Translations under genes and position numbers: made by a program
From: Cristatella mucedo
Lineage: Eukaryota; Bryozoa; Phylactolaemata; Cristatellidae
Direction of reading: 5' to 3'
Length of the DNA: 64,000 bases
Assembly (NCBI GenBank): GCA_009760855.2
Contig: WPIO01000005.1
Location: 1,224,501-1,288,500 of the forward strand
Shown: positions 51,001 through 62,705 of the stretch, one piece after another
Layout of the letters: the number at the start of each line of letters is the position of its first letter
Position numbering within the stretch: the first letter of the stretch is position 1
Notes under the pieces: generated by a model
Seen by the model: only the letters and a program-made list of their open reading frames with translations
The model's database searches: none
Told to the model about the DNA's origin: nothing

Positions 51001-51289
51001 ATGACGCACTGCTCAGCGGGCATCTGAAATTTATCTGCATAAGCCAGGGCGCTTCAATCGCATGCGGACAAGTTACCATAGTTACGACAGAACCATAGAA
51101 GCTAGGCGAATTGATTTTACTTGGCTTAACACTAGCACAGAATCATAACTCAACGGAACAAAGGAGGAAGCGAGTCCGTAATCCGGATTACGAAACGTTT
51201 TGAAGAGCTGAAGTGGGCATGAGAAAACAGTGGGTACACTGTATTCCATTTTAAAATTAAAGGCGATGCATATTAGCATATGGCTGCTA

Positions 51290-52760
51290 AAAGGTTAGGC
51301 AGCAGCGACTCACCAGCCGGCAGACCGTCACTACAACTGACCGTCCCGGTTAGGCTCTTCATTTTTATTCATTACAGCGAGATATAATCTCAACTCGTGA
51401 AAAACGAAAACCTTGAATGTGCAACATTCCAAGGTATACACAAGACATTCCCGCAATTCCAAGAAATATGCTTTTTTTGTAAACATAAGAACATATAAGA
51501 AGGAAGGGTCCAGCCTTCCTATCTGCCTGCTATATTTTCCTGGCACGGTGAGAAATGTGAGACCTCCTCGAACCAAAGCAACATAAAACCGACAAATCCT
51601 AACACTGGCTCGTAGAGATGCAGGTTCGTTCCTACTCAGTCAAATTACGTGTACACAAACTAACCGCACACATAAACGACTATTAGGCAAATAAGCAGAT
51701 CAAAAAAACATCAGTTGTTGACGGCGCGTTATAAATCATGAATCGTGAGCAATTAATTTTCTCAAATGAATGCCAATTCTCAACTGTATGTCGGGAACCA
51801 GTTCAAGAGCACATGTAAGTCCAAGCACATAAAACAACCATTACCATGCAAGTTCGTGATCACCTTTAAATCATTACCGGGAGCAACTAATGAGTAGCCT
51901 AATGCTAGCTTTGGATGAGCAGCGTACTTGTTTGAGCGAAAAGCCCGAGAACTTTGACCTCGATCAGCCTTCCTTCCCGAATTCACCTAAGGGCGGTGGA
52001 GGCACAGTCTACCGGTGACGATTCACAGATGCGCAATATTCAATTCTGAAAATAAAGCAGGCCTCCGCCAAAACATATTTATGGGACACTATATTGTACC
52101 CTATTGTTAAAATGCATTGTATTGGATTTCGTAACACTGAAATTGAAAATACAATTACAATATTATTGTCCAATGCCTGAAATAAAGACTGAACATCTAA
52201 GCATGTAGTCACGCAAAGGCGAAGCCGCAAAGACTCATCAACAGGTAGAGCCACGCTAAAACCGACTGTCCCCCATCAGGCTGTTCGTTTTTATCCGTTC
52301 CGCTGAGATAATTTTCACAGCGTTTGCATACTTAGTTTAATCACGCGGCGCTGATCAAGAGCCTGCGTGTACCCGCGAAAAGTTTTGGAAATATCAAATT
52401 GAAAACCCGGCGAGGATTGGCTGGTCGAGGTCACTCGGCGAGCCGAGCTCCTTACGGTTTCGCCTAATTGGAAGACGCGTGCAAGAGGTCGTCTACACGC
52501 GAAAAAGCGAGGGAAAAGCTTCACCCGCGAAACGTCGCTGGGAAACTCAATTTGACACACCGTGCATACCGTGCCTCTTTGGCTGCGTAAAGGCTCAGCC
52601 ACGTCGACTCACCAATCGACAGATCCGAGCGAAGGTACGAGGTCGTTGTACATTGTCGAAGGTACATTGTCGCTCTCGTACCGAGACTCGCTCTCGGTCG
52701 GGCACTTCCATTTTCATTCGTTACGCTGAGAGACGATCGCCGCAATTTTTTTTAAATATG
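51290..52760. repeat. Three diverged copies of a short dispersed motif
   Basis: 'gactcaccagccggcagacc' with 'gtcccggttaggctcttcat' at about 51310-51365, 'gtcccccatcaggctgttcg' at about 52268, and 'gactcaccaatcgacagatc' with 'ggtcgggcacttccattttc' at about 52605-52712. Each is followed by a 'attcattac(a/g)c(t)gaga'-type word. Source unknown. Confidence 0.45.
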
Positions 52761-52779
52761 TAATACAATAACACTCCGA

Positions 52780-54844
52780 TTAAAGAAAGGCTCGGCAATC
52801 ACTATTTCATAATTAAACGAATCATTTAACGCGTGGGCCACTCGTGTTCGCGGTCGGGACGGTCGGACGAACTTGCCCACTCGCGGACTCACATTCAACG
52901 TCATGAGGATTGATAGTTCTTTGAAGCTCTGCGAGCTTTAATCTCGCGGCGGGACCTCCAACTGAAATCCCCAGGAGGCTCTCGTTACGGAGCGACGACT
53001 TGCGTGCTTGACACCTGCACTTGGCCGGAGTGCAAGGTCGGATGAGAACCGCACCGCCGAGGAGTCACCGCGCCTAAAGTAGATTAAGCAGGGCCGAGCC
53101 CTACACCATTCTGCGTCCACCGCCACCTTTCCGAATCGCCATCAGCTGAACCCACTCATCGAAACCTTTTGGAGATCCTGAGCCCTGATTGAAATTCGAG
53201 CGGCCCCTTACACCAAATAACTTCCCAGCTTGAAATCAGGGCCTTCTAGAATCCTCGAGACCTCCCAGAACCTCCGGTGTCTTCCTGAAAGTTCACCACT
53301 TCCATAACCCTCCCCCCCCCCGACCTCTCGCCACGGGCCTCTCTTAGAACCCTTCTGAGCTAGAGATATGCAACTGTCACTGAAAACTGGCTGCAAGCTC
53401 GCTGGAGTCTTTACCCAAAGGTCAATAGCACCAAAAGGCACATAATCAAACTCAGATATTCCGATGCAAACCCAGTAGTGCATGCAGTTATTCGAGCAAG
53501 CATTCACTGATATTGGAACGAGCATAGTCTAGCAAATTGGCACAATGGTAGGTCAACGAAGTTTTCGTAAGCGACCCACGCAAATGACATAAATATAGAT
53601 GCCCATTTTAAAGTCATAGCGAAAATAACCATTAATTAACGGAGCAATGTAGAAATTGCTAGAAAATTGCCAGCACACTTCAAATAAATTAATATTTTAG
53701 GCAAATGACACATCTGTATATGCATCGAGCCAGGTTAGGGGCTACACATGAACAACCCACCCACGTACGTCGGCGACCGTTTACTACAAAAAAAGCCTAA
53801 GCCATGAATAATTAACTCGGTTTTGCTCTGCTTCTAAGAAGCATCATCTACGAGTCAGACGGTCAGCAGTCGTCCAGGGTCACCGGTTGACCAGGCTTTT
53901 GACCTTGGCCGAGGTGAGGACTGCCGAGGTGAGGACTGCCGAAGTCAATCGGGCCGAAACTCTGCATGAAGCCTCGGCATGCAGACAATGACCTGACGAC
54001 CATCCCGGCTGGCTTTTTTACTCTGGGCTATATACATAAGACCAGTTGAGCACAGCATATAGTATGACCTGGAGAAAACCCCGTGAATAAAACGGGCGTG
54101 AAATGCAATGCAGTCGGATCGTTGTAGCACATTCTGTCAGGCTGCATAGAGTCACTAGGAATGCACATATGGAGATACAATCGGGTGCTAGTGGTCCTGG
54201 CGTAGTTAAAGATAAAAGTCTGTCAAATGAATCGATCGCACGATTAAGATTGTCCTAATTTTTCCAGAGGACGAACAAGGTACGCTAGGGTGGCCTCCAT
54301 TAAGCGTAGGACAAGGTTGGATTTGAAAACTGTGGTCCGTCGAAGCATCGGTGGGATGCAGGGGGAGAGTCGGAGGCGATCTTCTGAATAAAAGTTCGTC
54401 AAATTCGATGGTAGAAAAAGAGCACACCCACATTGCAAACACTCGCCGAGAATCTTGCTAAGGCACATTAAATTTCGTGCCAGTCCAATCAGAGCACTGC
54501 CCTCTCATCGTAACTTGACCTATTTTACTATTGCCAACAGCAGGAAATTCTCGAGTAGCCCAAAAAAGCCACTGAACCATAAATAATAGTAGGTTCGGCC
54601 AAATTTTGCGTTAACTTTTCCTATTGGTGCTGCAAAAACATGGCTCAACTACAACACCGGTTTCCCAGGAGTGTTCGAAAAACTTGTTCAATGACACGAG
54701 GGCTACGACAGGTCCAACAACCAAAGGGCCATTTGAAAAACCATTTGAACAGTGTTTTTTATGCTGAAAAAAGATTAGTGAGCAGGCAAGCACAAATCAT
54801 GATGTCAAAGAAGTTAGCAACGAGAAGACAAATGCGAGGTTACC
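52780..54844. other. Mostly unique interval
   Basis: No gene supported between the motif cluster and the DPH5 3' end. Frames on both strands are below 106 codons. A C-run at 53313 and a short direct repeat (gaggtgaggactgccga) at 53911-53944 are the only features noticed. Confidence 0.5.
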
Positions 54845-54856
54845 GCACCTCAGGCT

Positions 54857-54862
54857 TTTATT
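54857..54862 (-). terminator. DPH5: Poly(A) signal of DPH5
   Basis: AATAAA on the minus strand, 458 bp past the DPH5 stop, the first such hexamer downstream; it implies a 3' UTR of roughly 480 nt. Confidence 0.5.
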
Positions 54863-55319
54863 TGCAACTACCCCCAGTCGCACAAAATGACAGAGAAGGT
54901 GGCAGCAGTATGCACACGGCAGCATCCAATGGCTGACGACCCAGCAGAGAGCGACATGTGCAGATCAATGTTGCCGCTCACAGGCTAAAGACAACACAGC
55001 ACTTGCATATTGTGCTGCCATCATCACTGACTGGCCTGTGATGCTGGGGTCACAGCCGACAGGAGACCTCTGCTTCTGTTGCTGCTGGAAGCCCAGCTAT
55101 TTCCTACGGCTGCACGCTACGGTATCCACCTATTGATTCCTTCTTCTGCAAACTAATCGAGTTCTTGCAGCTCGGGGCAGTATAAGCAGCAGCAGACCTG
55201 TTGCCACGTCGCAGGCAGCAGCCACCGTGCATGAGTGGGAGCTCACACATCGAGCCGAGACGCGACTGCCACACTAGCATGATGCAGTTGCTACTATGAT
55301 CTGCTCTGATGCTCAGCTT

Positions 55320-55537
55320 TCACACTAGGTCGAGCAGCTGCTGCCAAGAGCTCGGGTCAAGCGCATACTGCGACACGTACGCGGCTTCCAGTGGATGCAT
55401 CTTGCCCACGATGACTAGCGAGTGCAGAGGCTTGCCCAGGTCGACAGTGCCCATCTGCTGAAGGCTTCCAGCTACGATTGTCTGCTCGGTGGAGCCGACA
55501 CGTGCCAGGCCGACACACTGTGTGGATTCACTCACTG
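55320..55537 (-). CDS. DPH5: DPH5 last exon
   Basis: Acceptor ttcacgttgcag|cagtg (a second cag three bases on would remove one codon). The stop TGA is at 55322-55320. The upstream 20 codons that are open in this frame are intron. Confidence 0.9.
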
Positions 55538-58500
55538 CTGCAACGTGAACCGTGCAGCAGCTCATGAAGGTGGATAATCGCAAGTTAGGCGAGCACAGAC
55601 ACATTTGCAACCTCTTTCAATTGTCGTATGTGCACTAATGACAGTCAGGCAGGCATACCAAAGACAGTCAGAGGAGCAATGTAGTGAGTCATACTATACT
55701 CGCTTGCTCTTGAGCCATCAGCAGCCAACGACTGCTTGGCATGATTACAATGTCTAGCTCTTTGGTATACTTTGGAAAAACTAAATTGCAAAATGTAGGT
55801 ACTGTTAGCCAATACTCAAATCCCAGTCCAGTAAGCAACTACCTAACAGGCTGTGATGCATAGGTTTCCGTTTCACGACTACCTTGAAATGACAAGTGGC
55901 CACAATCGTCTACATTACAATGCTTTGCAGCAAGGTATATCCATGATCTGTTACGGATATGTGCGTGTGTGCATGCTTGTGAATGCCTAAGTGAGTGTGG
56001 TCATGGGGCGGTCGGTTATTATAGTTGCTGTCATTGGAGTAACCACTTAAAAGGAGCAGTCTGACTGATTCTATTAGCGATCTCAAAAAAAGCATCACAG
56101 AACGTATCCGACACTACCACAAATTTCTTAGTATCTTTGTACACGACTAATGGATTTAGTTATAACTGATAACTCTAAATTTGAAAATGCATTTATATGC
56201 AAGCCTTCTCTGTCATTGCACATTGGGTTGCTATGTCGTGCTCGTTTAAATTTTAACGAAACGAAATCTGATAATTTGGTATGACCCTCCAGTGGTAACG
56301 ATCGAATCGAACGAAAAACAAAGCAGCCAAGACCTTTCTTTCATTATTTGCCATTGATGAGATAGATATCTCATTATATTTTTGCTATGGATGCTGATAG
56401 GATCCGGCACATTCATGAACATAAATTTTCCAGAAACTCAATAGTACACAAACAATAGTCTCATAGTGTCTTAAGAATTTTTCACGTGACAGCCCATACA
56501 AACTAAGGACCAATCTGGTGGCACTAACATAACACTTATTTCCTTAACCTCCGGCCTTATACCAGCATCCCTCCACACATTAATATGTCGGCATTAGAGC
56601 AGGAGCACTTAAAAAACCTTCCGCCAAGTTTCCTTAATGCCATTCTTATTAAAAACAGTGGAATGAATAGTCGCAGACCAGCTCAACTATTACATCTAAA
56701 ATTCCAACTTAGAAAGTAAGTTCCAGTCACGTCTTATGGCAAATTAATTCACAGAGTCAACACTGATTCGAGTGTTTAACGACCATCTCAGGAATGCTGA
56801 CCCAGGTAGAGTAAAGAGTAATAATAATAACAATAACAACACATTAGTAGAGCACTATCACATAGCCTAATCTCTTTCTAGGCACTTTACATATGCTGCA
56901 AAGGAAGGATGATCGAGTGGTTAGTGGTAGTAAGACCGACAACAGATGCACAGTCAACATCGAGCAAGCAAGTAAAGTAAAACCGATCACACATGACGAC
57001 GAGTGATGTCGAGACGGGATGCCACGAATGCATGGACCAACTTGGACGTGGTATCCTTATCTAAACAAGCCCAAATTTTTAGCAATGTTATGTGGCTGAA
57101 ATTAGGCAGACTTGACTGTGGAGCTGATGTGGTCGTCCTAACGAGAAGTCGCTTTGGAATATGACACCTAGATTTCGAGCTGATTCGACTTGAGATATGC
57201 TGGCAGAGCCAGTTTTGAGCGTCAGCCTTTCCAATTTCGGAATCACACTGGGTTTGCCCATAAGTAAGTTAGTTTTATCGTCATTTAGTTTTAGAACATT
57301 TGCTGCCATCCATGTGCGGATGTCATCAATACATGCAGCAAGGGAGTTGAGAGAATTTGAAGTGCTCGAAGGCTGGGAGGGATCAAAGCAAAGGTACAAC
57401 TGAGTGTCATCCGCATAAAAGTGAAAGCCTAGAATGTGCTTGACAATCACATCAGCAAGAGGGAGAGTATAAACCGTGAAAAGAACCGGACCTAGCACAC
57501 AGCCCTGAGGTACCCCATATTTCAGAGGTACCTCAGATAATCTTTGTCCATTCACGTCAATACTCTAGAGTCTCCCACTGAGATAGGACCTGAACCACTG
57601 CAGAGGGTCAGCATTCCTGAGATGGTTGTTAAACACTCGAATCAGTGTTGACTCTGTGAATTAATTTGCCATAAGACGTGACTAGAACTTACTTTCTAAG
57701 TTGGAATTTTTGATGTAATAGTGATGCCAGTGATGCTCAGGCGAGTTGATAGCCGCTCTAGAAGAACTTTGATCGATGGTATCAAAAGCTGCCGAAAGAT
57801 CGAGCAAAACAAGCAGAGACACACTACCCATGTCTGCATTCCTAATTAGGTCGTTGTATACCCTAAGCAATGCTGACTCTGTGGAGTGATTAGCTCTAAG
57901 GCCAGACTGGAACTTACTAGCAAGGTGTGAGGTTTCGATATATGAGTTCAGCTGGTCTGCCACGGCCCATTCCAGTGTCTTTGATAGGAATGGTAGAAGG
58001 GAGACTGGCCGGTAGTTGCTTAAGTTCTCTTGGTCTAGTGTAGTTTTCTTGAGAAGTGGCCTGACTACAGCTTTTTTGAAAGGTGCTGGGACATGACCTG
58101 AGGCTAATGACATAATTATGATGTTAGTTATGCATGGCAGCAGCAGGTCAATGCAACACAGGAACAGGACAGTGGGAATAGGGTCCAGAGGACTTGTTGT
58201 CTTCTTTGATTGAGATACGAACTTCAGGACGAGATCACTAGTGACCTGCTTAAATGGAGACATTGAGGTGCAGTCAGGAATTTGGAGTCAGCATTCTAGT
58301 GGGGATGTTGCCATCGCAGGAATGGATTCCCTGATCTTGTCTATCTTCTGCACTAAGAATCGAGAGAAGCGATCGGCTAGATCATCACAAGAATCATCAG
58401 GTAAGGAGCTAATCTGGGAGCAGTTGAGGAGATGGTCATAATCCAGCAACATCCGATTCCTTCTTAATCAGCTTACTTAAACCGTTTGCTATATTGACTG

Positions 58501-59096
58501 TACAACATCGCGAATGCTATCAGCTTCTTCATCAAGAAAACAGAGCCTTCACGTATGCATCCAAAGGCAGTACAGCCACACACGACATACGACAAAAGTC
58601 TTCCATTTTGAGCACAAAAATGACCTTATAAAAAGATATAATATAGTAACGAGCAGCTCACTGCTTGCGGACTCGCTTTGCTGAGTCATAGTAGTTGCAT
58701 CATGGAAGACAAAGCTGGGCCATCTTACCGCTTGACAGAAGTGCGCCATCTTGCCTTGTGACGGAGGAAAGGACAGACGTTCTTGCTTTAATTAGTAGAT
58801 AGAAAAATAATTTATTTGTATAGCGCCCTAAGAGAACTTGATCTATCCAGGCGCTTCCCACACGAGGAAGGGCTCGAGCCCATGACCTCGGTAATCAAAT
58901 GCATTCATATTGACCTCGGTCAATAAAGACGAGTACCTAGATCAGTAGGAGACTATCCAGACGTACTTGCTGAACAACGCAGTTACCTGAAATGTCCTCG
59001 TTGCCGTCCTGCCTCCGCCGAGCAATGATCTCTAGCAGCTGCTGAGCAGCCTGTGCCACTGTCATGAAACGAGGTGGCTCATAGATTTTCTTCCCT
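55320..59096 (-). CDS. DPH5: Diphthine synthase, C-terminal two exons (partial)
   Basis: Complement join of 59096..58987 and 55537..55320, codes for the last about 108 residues. DPH5 is the SAM-dependent methyltransferase that methylates the modified histidine of elongation factor 2 on the way to diphthamide, in the cytosol. The first exon reads GKKIYEPPRFMTVAQAAQQL and LEIIARRRQDGNEDIS, the next VSESTQCVGLARVGSTEQTI and VAGSLQQMGTVDLGKPLHSL followed by VIVGKMHPLE. These match the conserved GRKIYEPPR, CVGLARVG and TVDLGxPLHSL blocks of the family. The upstream exons, with the N-terminal methyltransferase core, are not found between 59.1 kb and the window end, which is filled by retrotransposons. 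The C-terminus after PLE is short and diverged, as in other species. Confidence 0.92.
55538..56509. other. DPH5 last intron, unique part
   Basis: No gene or element recognised in this stretch of the 3.45-kb intron. Confidence 0.5.
56510..56816 (+). mobile_element. Diverged family-1 LINE fragment (plus strand)
   Basis: Corresponds to the ORF2 stretch before the first RT motif: worn SGLIPASLHT, then LLKTVE, DQLNYYI, NSNLESKFQSRLMAN and STLIRVFNDHLRNADPGRV. It contains the same sequence that forms the 116-bp insertion in the copies at 22031 and 56817. It is joined directly to the tail of the minus-strand copy. Confidence 0.75.
56817..58510 (-). mobile_element. Family-1 LINE copy with RT and the 116-bp insertion
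   Basis: Minus strand: a 193-codon frame (58263-57682) with LVLKFVSQSKKTTSPLDPIP, NLSNYRPVSLLPFLSKTLEW and SVSLLVLLDLSAAFDTID, then the 116-bp insertion (57606-57721), then QRLSEVPLKYGVPQGCVLGP and FHFYADDTQLYLCFDPSQPS (57555-57088). The 3' UTR is short and rearranged (about 56880-57010), and the tail (AAT)n is at 56817. It lies inside the DPH5 intron in the sense orientation. Confidence 0.92.
58800..58945 (-). mobile_element. SINE S2
   Basis: Complement of 'gcgccctaagagaacttgat' (tail) and of a head with 'agggctcgagcccatgacct'. It ends about 40 bp from the DPH5 exon donor. A partial internal duplication ('tgacctcggt') is visible. Confidence 0.65.
58987..59096 (-). CDS. DPH5: DPH5 penultimate exon
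   Basis: Acceptor tatgttggcag|aggg and donor tttcag|gtaact. The exon enters in phase 2 (the A completes an Arg or Lys codon) and leaves in phase 1, matching the next exon. Confidence 0.9.
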
Positions 59097-59337
59097 CTGC
59101 CAACATATTTATTAGATAGCACGTGTTAAACTACAAGCACAACAACTGAACCAGTCTGCAAAATTGTTGTGCTTTGTAGTGTAGCGTTTAAGAGTATGTG
59201 GAGGTACGTTTCTTCTTCAATAACCACTGAAAAGTTAGGCATGCGACCTAACTAATTACAAGAGTGTTAAATGTATACAATACGTCAAAAGAGTATACCA
59301 GCAGATCTCCCTCCAACTGTCTAAGCTGGTCGAAGAG

Positions 59338-59411
59338 AATAATAATAATGCACTTGATAAAGCGCCCTCAGAGAACCCAATCTCTCTCTAGGTGCTTTAC
59401 ATTTGCTGCAA
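59338..59411 (-). mobile_element. Solo family-1 LINE tail, 74 bp
   Basis: (AAT)n, 'gcacttgataaagcgccctc' and 'tctctctctaggtgctttac', ending at 'tttgctgcaa'. An extreme 5' truncation that kept only the hairpin and its flank. Confidence 0.8.
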
Positions 59412-59719
59412 TCCGCACAGAAACCTGCCAATCACCCAGCGCTGCATTGTCTTACTTGGAGCTAAGTGGGACAAAGTCTGGTCAGGATACAACAATGAGC
59501 TACAATCTTGACGGATCAAGCTTAAATCATGCAAGATCAACAGATTAGAGGCAATACACTTAATTATATTGGTGGCCGTCCATTGGAAGGATTCCAGTTC
59601 ACAAATAAAGCTCATATCTACTACTGTCTTTCAAAACATGCTTTCATGACTAGCATGCCCCACCCACCCCTTCATCACCCTAGCATCAGTTTCAGCCTGT
59701 TCGCGCCCTCAGGTCCTCT

Positions 59720-60098
59720 GTGGACAATAACTTAGCTGTCCCATTCCTCCACTTAAAGACCGTTGGCGACAGAAGCTTTAGCTCTGCAGGTCCTAGACTG
59801 TAGAACTCGCTTCCACAATTCTTATGCAACGACAACTACTCTCCGACGGCCGACTATGGCTCGTACTTTTCAGCCGTCCTGAGCTGCTACTTTCATGCTA
59901 CTCACTACCTCAACTGCTCTCCTGACTCGGCTATGCTTCCCACTTTCTCTTTGTTGCGTGAGACGAAGTCTGTTGGCTACCGAATGCTAACCAAAAGTAG
60001 CTTAGGCTGTGAGTGCTAAGCTCTCCTGCGTAACACCCACATGGTCTTTATGACTTTGTGGAGTTACAGACGGAGATACATTACATTACATTACATTA
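59720..60098 (+). mobile_element. Family-3 LINE 3' end with (ATTAC)n
   Basis: Reads LAVPFLHLKTVGDRSFSSAG, then PRLWNSLPQFLCNDNYSP and YFSAVLSCYFHATHYLNCSP, SAMLPTFSLLREIKSVGYRM; then the tail with complementary words gtaacacccaca and tgtggagttac, and (ATTAC)n. The most complete family-3 end in the window. Confidence 0.85.
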
Positions 60099-60391
60099 CT
60101 TAGTTGTGACATCCCGTCTCGACTGCTATAACTCACTGCTTGCTGGTTACCGGCCTGTGCACTCAGGTGCATACAGCTTGAGCGAAACTCTGCAGCAAGG
60201 TTTGTATATCGCTATCGTGAGCATCACAGTTGCCACACCACACCACACCACTTCTTAACGACCTGCACTAGCTCCCAGTCGAGCAATGCATCGACTTCAA
60301 GGTTCAGTCACTCACGTATAAGGCCCCTTCATTCTTTGGCTCCAGCCAACCTATCAGATCTACTCCTCACCAAGCTAAGCATCACACCACC

Positions 60392-60540
60392 TAATCTATC
60401 TTTTTATTTCTATTTATTTATTTATTTCTATTTCTTATTTTTATATCTATTTTATTTTTATTTTATTATATTATATTTTATTTTTCTTCTATTTTTTATC
60501 CTTTTTTTATCCTAATCTAATCTTTTCATAAAATCTAATC
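60392..60540. repeat. T-rich low-complexity tract
   Basis: Mixed TTTA/TTTTA/TTCT units, intruding into the C-terminal region of the split LINE. Confidence 0.85.
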
Positions 60541-60565
60541 GCCTATACCACGCACGAACCTTTTC

Positions 60566-62705
60566 TCGCTTCCCGATACCAGCGCTTTCTAGCATTTCTT
60601 GTCTGTTGCAGAATTCTCTTCAGAACACCGAAGTACTTGCGAACATCGTATATGGAAACCGATACAGCTATGACCTGTTTAAAGCTTACATGTTTGTTGT
60701 TTGACCTAGTGCGTAAGACATGCGCCTATAGAGTCTAAGCGCTTAACGCTAGCGGCTGGTACGGCCACGCCGGTGGCTGCGTTAGACATGCCGGCAGCTA
60801 GTAAACTGCTTATCAGTTATGATTGTACCTATTATTGCTTTGTAATCGTCGTTCAAAGCATTCCTAGATAGTGTTTCCTTTGCTAAGATCCGTGAATTAT
60901 GCATTAACGAGCTGAGAGCCCGAACGTTTTGTGGGAGCCACGAGCTGAGTGGCGGCTCGTTTGGTATTCATAGCAATATCTTGAACCACTCAGCCTGTTC
61001 TCCTTCAAGCGTTGCCCTGAGTCACTCAAACTTAGTGGTCAGCAGGCCTGCTATTACTCCGGGACCCAATTGGAAACTTCTCTTTGGAATTCTCGCTCAA
61101 TGTGCAATAAAATCCTTTTAATAAGTGGCTTTAAAATTTTCTGAAAAAGGCCTTGACCTGCTCGCCTTAGCCGAAACTTGGCTAAAATCGGTAAAATACC
61201 TGACCATTAACGATGCAACCCTACATGCATCTCCTTTGTTCACACCTCTAGATCAATCAAAATTGCAGGTAGAGTCACTATTATTATACGCTCGTCTTTC
61301 AATATCAAGCCGTTTGTAGCCCCCTTGAAGCAGTCTTTCGAATCTGTTGCTTTGAGTTTATCAGACAACAAGCTACCAATGGTGGCAGTAGTCTATCGTT
61401 ATCCAGGTACAAAGTCCTCCTTTATCCTCAGACTTTTCTGATCTCATTTCGACTCGGTGTGCAAACGGTCGAGCCTTCATCGTTATGGGCGGTTTCAACA
61501 TTCGTTTTGACGCCTTCAGCACCGAATTTTGTGTACTGACTAATTGTCACTCGTGGCTTATGTACCTATTAACCTGCTTATGGCCCTATTAACATCAAGG
61601 GTCAGATACTCAATCAAATTTATTCCTAAAACTGCACACTATCATCCTCAATTATTACCACATTTTGCTTATCTGACTACATGAAGATCTCCTTCAGTCT
61701 AAAAATGTGTGCCCTCCTCGTCATCTAAAATCACCCGCGAATCGTAAAACCTCAAGACCATTAGTACCGATACAGTCCGTGGAAGAATATCTGCTTCGCC
61801 TCTGCTGCTCAATCCCTCCTCTGACCTGTCATCATTGATAGATTGCTACAACACGACACTAGCTGATATACTCGAAGAGTTTGCACCTCTGACTAAGCAC
61901 ACTGTGCACCCTTGCCCAGACGGCCTACGGTTTACCGCAAACGTGTACTAGCAAGGTCTACTAAGCACAAGCTCGAAAAAGCATGCACAAGATGAGGACT
62001 GACAGTCCATCGAGAGGCATACGAGGGCTACTGTAATGTTACTAATCAGTCCCAGCAAAGGCCAAGCCTAGCTTCTACACCCCTGGAATCTTGTCCCTCA
62101 ATTCCAGGAAGCACCTTAATGTCTACATTCAAGGAGGCCACTAATGAATTAGTTCCGAAGCTCATATCCCAATCACAGAAGACAACTACTCCTCTGGACC
62201 CTATTCCCACTCACAGTCCTCCTTTTATGATGAATAGATCTGCTGCTGCCATTCATAACTAGCATTATAAACATGTTATTAGCCTCAGGTCATGTCCTAG
62301 CACTCTTTCAAAAAGGCTGTAGTTAGGCCACTACTTAAGAAAGCAATACTAGACCATGAAAACTTGTGCAACTTCTGCCCAGTTTCTGTTCTACCGCTCC
62401 TAGCAAAAACGCTGGAACGAGTCGTGGCAGACCGGCTACTCATATATTGAAACTTCAAACCATGCTAGTCAGTTCCAGTTTGGATTTAGAGCTAACCACT
62501 CCCCAGAGTCGGCATTACTATGGGTGTATAACAAGCTACTTAGGAATGCAGACTTAGGTAGTCTCCCTGCTTGTTTTGCTCGATCTTTCGGCAGATTTTG
62601 ATAATATCGATCAACAAGTCCAAATTGAGCACCTCTCATTCGGCCTGGGCATCACTGGCACTGCATTGCAATGGTCCAGGTCCTATCGCAATGGGCGACT
62701 CCAGT
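60566..62705 (+). mobile_element. Family-1 LINE, 5' UTR to RT (5' part of a chimera)
   Basis: Same 5' end as the full-length copy at 38976 ('tctcgcttcccgataccag'). Endonuclease block: KGLDLLALAETWLKSVKYLT (61150), then 'gtggcagtagtctatcg' and 'atgggcggtttcaacattc' (GGFNI for GDFNI). RT start: LDLSADFDNIDQQVQIEHL (62576). At 62705, in the middle of the word corresponding to RSYLSGRLQ, it switches abruptly to another family. Confidence 0.85.
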
